A stretch of 22,603 nucleotides of DNA from positions 1 to 22,603 of the forward strand of contig JAVBNJ010000144.1 in assembly GCA_031551625.1 (NCBI GenBank). The letters run 5' to 3'. Below the pieces are notes generated by a model. That model was not told where the DNA came from, did not search any database, and saw nothing but the letters and a program-made list of their open reading frames with translations. The stretch is from JAVBNJ01 sp031551625 (lineage in GTDB: Bacteria > Bacteroidota > Bacteroidia > Bacteroidales > UBA932). The translations under genes and the position numbers were made by a program. Positions 14,866-20,265 of the stretch are shown here, piece after piece. Position 1 is the stretch's first letter. Every line of letters begins with the position of its first letter.

Positions 14866-17238
14866 TTAATTTACTTTACCATCTTTCAAACTGATGGTAA
14901 CTGTTTTTCCATTGGTAGTCGTCACTTTCAGCACAGGTGGTGCCTGTTGGGCAGTAATAGGCGTATTCGGTTTCACGGCTACCGGTTCCGATAAGGCAAG
15001 GCGTTCGTTACCTTTGCGGTCAAGCAAGTGCGTGGTTTTCTCGTCGCACACCACAATAAAGTCGCGCCCGCCTACACGGAAAAACTCCGGTGCGCGCGTC
15101 ACTGTTGGCTTTGGTGTAAACGGCTGCCAGCCATCTACTGCACGGCCTTTCTTGTCATACGCATTTACTGTATTTCCTTGCAACACAAACAAACGATAGT
15201 CGCGGTTTTTCTCATAGTCAAACACTGACAAACACTTGGCTGCCGGCGATAATGTCAACGGAAACGGCGCTACCAGCTGTCCCTTGCGGTCAATCAGGTA
15301 AAGTTTGTTGGCTGTAATAAACAACATTTGTAATTTTCCGTTTTTATAAAAATCAATTTGGTACAACGTATCCACGAGCGCCCCATCAATGCGTTGCGAC
15401 CATTGCTGCGCGCCGCTTTTATCAAGCAGTGCAATTGTGTTGTCGCTATATTGTACAAAGTATTCCTGTGCTTTATTACTATGATTAATCACGCTAAATT
15501 TCCGTTGCACTTTATCACCGGCAGCTGCCGGTGCGGCAGACGGCGTATCGGCAACAACCGGTTGCGGTGTTACCGTAGTGGCCGGTTGCGGTTGTACTTC
15601 GTCGTGCTGCACAACCTGCTCCGGCTGCTTCACCACCGGTTTTTCGTCGCTGTCGTAGATAGCAAAAAGTGTAGTATACAACTTATCGCCCGAAGGACGT
15701 AACTGCAAACAAGCTACTTTAAACGCCTCGGCCTGTAATGCTTTTGCAAAATCTTTCTGAAATGAAGTATTGAAATACGATAGCAACGCGGCATTGTCTG
15801 CTGCTGCCGGATTAATAAACGCACTGAACACACTGTTGCCGCTTATGTATTGTGCTGCCTGTGTGGTCTGCAAATATTTTCGCAACGACATGCGGTCTTG
15901 ATGTAACGACAGCAACAATTCTTTACTGTCGCCAAAAATAATCCAATCCTGATGTACTAAAAAATACGCATCGCCAATTCCCGCAAAAGGTTCACCAAAC
16001 AAGGCATTCATCATACCTTGTACCGGATTATGGAATAACACGTTCTCTTTTTTATCGCTTACGGCAAACGGCATTTCCTGCACGTCGGCCAATATTTTCA
16101 ACTGTTCTATTACATATTTCGGATTGGCGGTTTTAAACAGGCTTACCCATCCGCCGTTATTTCCCGCCATGCAGGCCGCCGCTACCTCGTCGACATAGAA
16201 CGACGAAAACAAATCGACAATATTAGTCTGCAACCGTTCGTCCAATGCTGTCAACGTTTTTGTATAATCGCCCGCCAGTTTATGCTTTTCCAAAAAGCCC
16301 CTGTAGCCGGCCAGGTAATCGGTAGCACTTGTCAATCCAAGGTTGTAGGCCAGCAGTGTTTCGGCAGGGAGCACAGTCCATGCCGTAGTGTTGGCCGCAC
16401 TTTGCGACAACAGCAGCGACAAAAAATTATCGTCCGTAAAGGAAGGAAATACAAAACCATTCAGGTGTACCACATTCGGCGAGGCCTGCCCATCAAGGGC
16501 TGTCCAATCGGCCATATAGGGCAATACCGGCGAATAACGCCGCCACACATCGCCACCCACTGCGGCAGTCAACGCATTCAAGCCACGATGATTGATGAAC
16601 AAACGCACATCAGAGTTCACCCCTGCAGTTTGCATCACCTGCTTGAAGGCCGCATCGTCATTGAGCGATTGATCGCTGTTGATGTGCCGTATCGTGTTTT
16701 GCAGCAGTAGTTGCGATTGGCTGAAAAGTACCATATTCCCAGTTGCTGCAATGTATAGCGTACTATCGCCCGACCCCAATGAATGAATATAAATACTATG
16801 ATAAGCTTGTTGGGCAACCGGTTTACCCGTGGCTTCCAACAACCCTTCCCACTGTTCGGCAGAATACTCGGGAGGCCACGCCACCACTATCAGTGAAGCA
16901 ACGCCTTTACCTTGCGGGTGCACCGAATAAATTGCCTTGGAGCGTAGAAGCTCGGTTGCCAGTGTATTCTTCGACGCCGTACTTTGCAAGTTACGCAATA
17001 ATTGCATCAGCAGTTTATCCTGCGGCACAAAGCGGCTCCATCCCGACGAAGGGTTATTAACGGTTTCGTTCAGGATATCGGCTCGCTCGAAATAGCACAG
17101 TAACACGGCATCCAGCGGCACAGCCTTCGTAATTTCCATGTCCGACACTTTAGGCGGCTGCGAGCGCAACAACCAAAATGCGCTGCCCAACAACACCACG
17201 CCCATTGCCACCCAAAAGATAATCCACGATTTTTTCAT
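14866..17238 (-). CDS. Membrane-anchored protein of unknown function with propeller-like C-terminus
   Basis: I do not recognise a named function. The 790-residue protein starts with a single membrane helix (about residues 5-23) that has no obvious cleavage site, so the rest is probably periplasmic. The region of about 30-525 is mixed alpha/beta and resembles the DUF3352 type in style, with a repeated theme of computing 'displayed' residues such as LYIAATGNMVLFSQ. A linker of about 530-577 is rich in Pro, Gln, Val and Ala and contains no Cys. From 580 to the end there are four short strands ending in a D-[KR]-[KS]-G turn (DKSG, DRKG, DKKG, DRKG), about 45 residues apart, which suggests part of a beta-propeller of the PQQ type. 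A TACCTTTG -7 box lies 30 bp upstream, so this gene probably heads the long minus-strand run. Confidence 0.75.
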   Translation of the reverse strand: MKKSWIIFWVAMGVVLLGSAFWLLRSQPPKVSDMEITKAVPLDAVLLCYFERADILNETVNNPSSGWSRFVPQDKLLMQLLRNLQSTASKNTLATELLRSKAIYSVHPQGKGVASLIVVAWPPEYSAEQWEGLLEATGKPVAQQAYHSIYIHSLGSGDSTLYIAATGNMVLFSQSQLLLQNTIRHINSDQSLNDDAAFKQVMQTAGVNSDVRLFINHRGLNALTAAVGGDVWRRYSPVLPYMADWTALDGQASPNVVHLNGFVFPSFTDDNFLSLLLSQSAANTTAWTVLPAETLLAYNLGLTSATDYLAGYRGFLEKHKLAGDYTKTLTALDERLQTNIVDLFSSFYVDEVAAACMAGNNGGWVSLFKTANPKYVIEQLKILADVQEMPFAVSDKKENVLFHNPVQGMMNALFGEPFAGIGDAYFLVHQDWIIFGDSKELLLSLHQDRMSLRKYLQTTQAAQYISGNSVFSAFINPAAADNAALLSYFNTSFQKDFAKALQAEAFKVACLQLRPSGDKLYTTLFAIYDSDEKPVVKQPEQVVQHDEVQPQPATTVTPQPVVADTPSAAPAAAGDKVQRKFSVINHSNKAQEYFVQYSDNTIALLDKSGAQQWSQRIDGALVDTLYQIDFYKNGKLQMLFITANKLYLIDRKGQLVAPFPLTLSPAAKCLSVFDYEKNRDYRLFVLQGNTVNAYDKKGRAVDGWQPFTPKPTVTRAPEFFRVGGRDFIVVCDEKTTHLLDRKGNERLALSEPVAVKPNTPITAQQAPPVLKVTTTNGKTVTISLKDGKVN

Positions 17239-17248
17239 GTCCTTGCGT

Positions 17249-17267
17249 TAAGTTATATCCTAACTTA
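17249..17267. promoter_or_regulatory. Palindrome TAAGTTA-N5-TAACTTA at a presumed transcription start
   Basis: TAAGTTA (17249-17255) and TAACTTA (17261-17267) are a perfect 7-bp inverted repeat. It lies directly downstream of the -7 box and upstream of the ATG of the 790-residue protein. It could be a repressor operator or a small 5' hairpin. Confidence 0.4.
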
Positions 17268-17275
17268 CAAAGGTA
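17268..17275 (-). promoter_or_regulatory. -7 promoter box ahead of the 790-residue membrane protein
   Basis: TACCTTTG on the minus strand (17275-17268) matches TAnnTTTG perfectly. The -33 region at the expected distance reads CCTG, a poor match. Transcription would start near 17261, with a leader of about 23 bases. Confidence 0.5.
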
Positions 17276-17316
17276 CAAAAAAACTATGATTTTTCAGGAA
17301 TTATTTTTCCAGCCTG

Positions 17317-18174
17317 TCAGCGATTATAATAGTCGGGAAAAGTAATGGCCCGGCAGGTGTGCCCATAACGGTTTACCAATGCCGAATAATCGGCTATTTT
17401 GGCATAATTCATGGAGCGCTGCCTCCAAGGCAACAATACCTTTTCGCGCACAAAATTGCCATAGGTTTCAAACTCCGAAAAACCGCAGAATTCTCTCCGG
17501 TCGTAGTTGGCCAGAATAGCCGTTTGCCAAGGTTGTCCGGTATGTTGTTCGATCATTTTTTGCAACGACCTTACCTGCTCCCGGTTGAAAATCATTTTAT
17601 GCGCCACGTAGCTCATAGGCGTCAAATGCACATGCCCCAATAGTTTTCGCAAACAATCATAATAGGCTTGGTGGTTCTCGCCACTCATATAGAATACCGG
17701 TTTCCGGCCAGTGGTCAAAAAAACATGCGGCTGCAGTAGCACATGATCTGCATCAATACACAAATAATTATCGCATGTACCAACGGATCCAGACAGTTTA
17801 ACAAATTGCTGGAACAACCATCCGCTACGGTTAACCGACTGTCCTCCGGAGCGCACAATTTCGAGTCCCAGCGCGATGGGAGCAAATCCCAATACGGTAG
17901 CTTCATCCACAAAAACTAACGAATTAGTTTTGCAAAATGCCACAATCTCGTCCTGCGGAGGCGCGACAACATAGATGTTCTTCACAGGGTGCTGCACACA
18001 CGCCCTGAGTCCTTGCAGGCACAGCGGCAATATTTTCAGATCTTTCCCTACCACGGGAATCACCACATCTATCTCGTCCGCAGCCGCTACGATATTTTTT
18101 TTCCTGCGCAGTGTCAACTGCAAGAGAGCGGCGTTCTGCCGAAGGCTGTTCCGTATCTTTCGTAATTTGCGCAT
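17317..18174 (-). CDS. DUF6492-like putative glycosyltransferase
   Basis: A 285-residue cytoplasmic protein with a GT-A-like core. After a basic N-terminus (about 1-28) comes the first strand DVVIPVVGKDLKILPLCL. The segment GWLFQQFVKL (118-127) follows, then the metal-binding DxD in CIDADHVLL (D141/D143). Near residue 190 is MSYVAHKMIF, and later GFSEFETYGNFV. The combination of WxxQQ, DxD, AHxMxF and SE[FY]ETYGN matches my memory of the DUF6492 family, which is linked to surface-polysaccharide clusters. The sugar and acceptor are unknown. A -7 box and a hairpin directly before the ATG suggest that it is transcribed separately from the secreted protein gene 50 bp upstream. Confidence 0.75.
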   Translation of the reverse strand: MRKLRKIRNSLRQNAALLQLTLRRKKNIVAAADEIDVVIPVVGKDLKILPLCLQGLRACVQHPVKNIYVVAPPQDEIVAFCKTNSLVFVDEATVLGFAPIALGLEIVRSGGQSVNRSGWLFQQFVKLSGSVGTCDNYLCIDADHVLLQPHVFLTTGRKPVFYMSGENHQAYYDCLRKLLGHVHLTPMSYVAHKMIFNREQVRSLQKMIEQHTGQPWQTAILANYDRREFCGFSEFETYGNFVREKVLLPWRQRSMNYAKIADYSALVNRYGHTCRAITFPDYYNR

Positions 18175-18176
18175 AA

Positions 18177-18197
18177 GCCTGTAAATATAGGACAGGC
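18177..18197 (-). promoter_or_regulatory. Hairpin directly before the start codon of the DUF6492-like gene
   Basis: GCCTGT (18177-18182) and ACAGGC (18192-18197) are a perfect 6-bp GC-rich inverted repeat with a 9-base loop. In the minus-strand transcript the stem ends two bases before the ATG, so it could hide the ribosome landing site or protect the 5' end. Confidence 0.45.
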
Positions 18198-18204
18198 AAA
18201 GGTA
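18197..18204 (-). promoter_or_regulatory. -7 promoter box for the DUF6492-like gene
   Basis: TACCTTTG on the minus strand (18204-18197), a perfect match to TAnnTTTG. No good TTTG lies at 19-20 bases; CAAAC-rich sequence is present at shorter spacing. Transcription would start near 18190, inside the loop of the hairpin at 18177-18197, in which case the full stem would not form in this transcript. Confidence 0.45.
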
Positions 18205-18224
18205 CGAAAATCTTCAAACAAAAA

Positions 18225-19331
18225 CTACCGCACACATTTAACAACAGTAGAATGCCCATCGTAAGATGAAGCAGGCCATGCAATTTCGCACTGCACACTA
18301 CTTTCTACACGACAAGAAGGCCAGGACCCGGTGCATCCAGTGCAACTGCTATTAAAGCATAGTTCCCAACGAGCTGTTGTGCTTGTACAGTCACAAGAAC
18401 CACTATAGGCAGTAGTATGCATATCATTTGTCCGGTACCATTTTTTCTCAACAAGATTTACAGACGAGCGAAAAGTAGTAGTATTCCACATACACTTAAG
18501 TTCCGCTCTTGTAGTTGGACGCCAACCTGCCGGGCAATCTTCGGCAGGTAAAAATTTTGTTGATGGGGGATTGGTTATTTTAACTTCCAACTCGTTATTT
18601 GTTCCGCCACAACCGGTAATTTTCACAGCATCATCAGCAACCAAATTACGGCAATAGCCGCTAATAAGTGTTAAGCCCGAGCAGCAGGTTCCGCTGTTTT
18701 GCGGTGCATCGCGCCCTATACAACCCGGACAACCAGTTGCATCGGTTATAGCATTTATTGTGCCGGCATATTGATTGCTACTTATTGGCGAGGACAAGCC
18801 ATTTATGTAAAACGGTTTTGTACCTTTCAGGGTATATACACCACCGGTATAACTTGCAGCATTCGGTGCATGGTCGGTAGCATAGGCGCACCAGTTAAAT
18901 TTGCCGGAAACATCTAATGTTACCGTTACTTTCGATGTGAGCGCCGCAGTGCCGACCGACGAAGCGTCGAGCCAAAAACCCTGCTGCGGCGAAACATCAT
19001 AACTAACACTGCCGATAGAGGCCGAAGCAACAGTAACCACTGCCCTGTCCCATTCTCCTTTCTTTCCATCGCCGGCTATCGGTTGGTAATCGACAAAGAC
19101 CCATATCTTGGGATTGTAAATTTTCCCATCGCTTTTATTGCCGCGTGAATTTGCCGCCCACGATACGGTAAACGACACCGTTGGTGTGGTTGAATAAGCG
19201 GCACTAACTGCGGATGTTTTTACACTTTGTGCCGTGGTTGTTATGCTTAGTAGCATAGCTGTGATAAAGTAGATTTTTTTAGCTGCGCTGAACTCACAAC
19301 TGTGTTTAGATTTTAATAGTGTCCGGTTCAT
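18225..19331 (-). CDS. Cysteine-rich secreted protein of unknown function
   Basis: I do not recognise a named function. The 368-residue precursor has a signal peptide with a long polar front (residues 1-18) and the hydrophobic core IYFITAMLLSITTTAQS, probably cut after residue 35 or 36. Residues of about 45-165 look like a beta-rich domain, with VSFTVSWAANSRG and KIWVFVDYQPI; similar openings occur in a family of secreted Bacteroidota proteins as I remember them. From residue 150 on there are 17 cysteines, including CPGCIGR, GTCCSG, SGSCDCTS and SSCTGCTG. The segment CPAGWRPTTRAELKCMW resembles the FISUMP ('Fibrobacter succinogenes paralogous') lectin-like fold. The many cysteines suggest disulfides in a secreted or surface protein. 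Starting at the ATG at 19329-19331, it has a 429-bp upstream region full of hairpins and a perfect distant promoter. Confidence 0.75.
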   Translation of the reverse strand: MNRTLLKSKHSCEFSAAKKIYFITAMLLSITTTAQSVKTSAVSAAYSTTPTVSFTVSWAANSRGNKSDGKIYNPKIWVFVDYQPIAGDGKKGEWDRAVVTVASASIGSVSYDVSPQQGFWLDASSVGTAALTSKVTVTLDVSGKFNWCAYATDHAPNAASYTGGVYTLKGTKPFYINGLSSPISSNQYAGTINAITDATGCPGCIGRDAPQNSGTCCSGLTLISGYCRNLVADDAVKITGCGGTNNELEVKITNPPSTKFLPAEDCPAGWRPTTRAELKCMWNTTTFRSSVNLVEKKWYRTNDMHTTAYSGSCDCTSTTARWELCFNSSCTGCTGSWPSCRVESSVQCEIAWPASSYDGHSTVVKCVR

Positions 19332-19379
19332 AATTATTTTAGTTTAACTAATTTTTTAGTTTATATTTAGCAGCACTTG

Positions 19380-19435
19380 GGGGTTATCTTGTTGTACAAA
19401 CAAACACATAATACACTATTTAACAAAACAACCCC
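19380..19435 (-). repeat. Inverted repeat GGGGTT...AACCCC in the leader of the secreted protein
   Basis: Left arm 19380-19393 (GGGGTTATCTTGTT) and right arm 19422-19435 (AACAAAACAACCCC) pair at 12 of 14 positions. On the minus-strand RNA the two mismatches become U-G and G-U pairs, so the stem would be unbroken in that orientation and broken in the other. This supports a leftward transcript. Confidence 0.5.
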
Positions 19436-19437
19436 GC

Positions 19438-19454
19438 GTTGCAATTCCTGCAAC
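19438..19454. repeat. Palindrome GTTGCA-N5-TGCAAC
   Basis: Perfect 6-bp inverted repeat (19438-19443 with 19449-19454) around ATTCC, three bases beyond the larger inverted repeat. It could be a short hairpin in the leader or a protein-binding site. Confidence 0.45.
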
Positions 19455-19472
19455 TACTGCCATTTTCGTTTC

Positions 19473-19501
19473 AATCTGTGTAATCCATATAATCTGTGGA
19501 C
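19473..19501 (+). repeat. Direct repeat AATCTGTG, 18-bp period
   Basis: AATCTGTG at 19473-19480 recurs at 19491-19498, with TAATCCAT between. The words AATCTGTG and TCTGTGGA resemble those in the repeat-like gap at 1691-1857 (TCTGTGGATTA on the minus strand), pointing to one intergenic repeat family. Confidence 0.45.
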
Positions 19502-19530
19502 AAAAAATGAAACGTGAACTTATATTTATC

Positions 19531-19636
19531 GTTTCAAGAGGTTCTGCAAAACCCATACGTACAAATAAACCAAGCTCACGTCATGTGAGGGTATTATTCT
19601 TTACGTATTGTAGAAATTTTGCAGATTCCTTGAAAC
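19531..19636. repeat. 106-bp imperfect inverted repeat (MITE-like or structured RNA)
   Basis: The outer arms are 19531-19551 (GTTTCAAGAGGTTCTGCAAAA) read as GTTTCAAG...TCTGCAAAA and 19617-19636 (TTTTGCAGATTCCTTGAAAC); they pair at all but about four positions with one bulge. Further in, TACGTACAAATAA (19556-19568) roughly matches TTATTCTTTACGTA (19594-19607). The centre is CTCAC (19575-19579) and GTGAG (19585-19589) around a 5-base loop. The whole stretch can fold into one long hairpin. It has no coding capacity. The arms recall the ends of IS5-type elements of Bacteroidota (GAG...TGCAAAA), from memory only. I see no clear target-site duplication. Confidence 0.55.
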
Positions 19637-19642
19637 AGAATA

Positions 19643-19658
19643 GAAGTTTTTCAACTTC
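19643..19658. repeat. Small hairpin GAAGTT-TTTC-AACTTC
   Basis: Perfect 6-bp stem (19643-19648 with 19653-19658), extendable by one A-T pair, loop TTTC. On the plus strand TTTTA follows, so it could be a weak rightward terminator; on the minus strand it would lie about 30 nt into the leader of the secreted protein gene. Confidence 0.4.
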
Positions 19659-19693
19659 TTTTACCACATGTTAAAGAGCGTAATGTCGTACTA

Positions 19694-19724
19694 CAAATGT
19701 AACTAAAACTTTTTAATCTGCAAA
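19694..19724 (-). promoter_or_regulatory. Perfect Bacteroidota-type promoter facing the secreted protein gene
   Basis: Minus strand: TTTG (19724-19721), 19 bases, TACATTTG (19701-19694). Both boxes and the spacing fit the consensus. Transcription would start near 19687 and run through about 355 bases of hairpin-rich sequence before the ATG at 19331. Confidence 0.7.
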
Positions 19725-19734
19725 TTTATTTGTG

Positions 19735-19742
19735 TATATTTG
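19735..19742 (+). promoter_or_regulatory. -7 promoter box for the HsdR-N-like nuclease gene
   Basis: TATATTTG, a perfect TAnnTTTG, 18 bp ahead of the ATG at 19761. The -33 region (TTTTTA) is a partial match. The leader would be only about 11 bases. It lies 11 bp from the -33 box of the divergent promoter, so the two polymerases would get in each other's way. Confidence 0.55.
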
Positions 19743-19760
19743 TAGATATATTTCTTTTTT

Positions 19761-20213
19761 ATGTCCAACTTCGCTCCCCGTATACGCATTTACAATAACC
19801 GGCAAGAAATTTTCGACGGTGTGCGTAAAAAATTTGTAGCGCTCACACCCGAAGAACTGGTGCGGCAACAGCTGATCCACTTTCTTATTCATAGTAAAAA
19901 TTTCCCTGCCACGCTGCTGCAAATCGAAACAGCCATCAACTACAACAATAAAAGTTACCGTACCGATATTGTGGCCTACGACCGCCACGCACAACCTTTG
20001 CTGATAGCCGAATGCAAAGCAGCTGATGTAAAAATCACACAGGACACATTCGAACAAATTGCCCGCTACAATTTAGTGTTAAAAGTGCCGTATTTGTTGG
20101 TAAGCAATGGGCAAGAGCATTTTTTCTGCCGTTTTGATGCCATGCAAAACAATTACAGGTTTGAGCCTGTGCTGCCAAATTACGAAGAATTGCTGAAAAA
20201 TGATTGGAAATAA
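19761..20213 (+). CDS. Stand-alone HsdR N-terminal-type PD-(D/E)XK nuclease domain protein
   Basis: The 150-residue protein matches the type I restriction enzyme R subunit N-terminal domain (HSDR_N_2 type) but lacks helicase and all other parts of HsdR. The nuclease motif looks complete: D69 in YRTDIVAY, then E84 and K86 in LIAECKA, followed by Q99 and Y103 in EQIARY, the QxxxY motif seen in RecB-like nucleases. The N-terminal third (EELVRQQLIHFLI) is helical. No hsdM, hsdS or helicase gene is nearby, and its neighbours are the secreted protein and pckA. Similar lone proteins are common in Bacteroidota as far as I recall, with no proven role. A role in DNA repair or defence is inference. Confidence 0.85.
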   Translation: MSNFAPRIRIYNNRQEIFDGVRKKFVALTPEELVRQQLIHFLIHSKNFPATLLQIETAINYNNKSYRTDIVAYDRHAQPLLIAECKAADVKITQDTFEQIARYNLVLKVPYLLVSNGQEHFFCRFDAMQNNYRFEPVLPNYEELLKNDWK

Positions 20214-20232
20214 AGATTTTTTCTTATCTTTA
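20204..20232 (+). promoter_or_regulatory. Possible promoter of pckA
   Basis: TTG (20204-20206), 18 bases, TATCTTTA (20225-20232), one base off TAnnTTTG. Transcription would start near 20239, leaving a leader of about 27 bases. The -7 box is also the right arm of a 7-bp hairpin, TAAAGAT (20211-20217) with ATCTTTA (20226-20232), which begins at the stop codon of the nuclease gene. Confidence 0.5.
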
Positions 20233-20265
20233 CAATTGCTTTTAATCTTATAAAACAATATTACT

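Larger units (their letters stand above)
19332..19760. other. 429-bp gene-free region with hairpins and divergent promoters
   Basis: No credible protein gene on either strand. From left to right it holds: an inverted repeat at 19380-19435; a palindrome at 19438-19454; a short direct repeat at 19473-19501; a 106-bp imperfect inverted repeat at 19531-19636; a small hairpin at 19643-19658; a leftward promoter at 19694-19724; and a rightward -7 box at 19735-19742. If the leftward promoter drives the secreted protein, all the repeats fall in a leader of about 355 nt. I see no match to a riboswitch I know. Confidence 0.7.

Noticed and set aside
19332..19760. tRNA, known riboswitch or CRISPR repeat in the gene-free region
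   Set aside because: No cloverleaf arms with a GTTCRA T-loop, no riboswitch core that I know, and no regularly spaced repeats.
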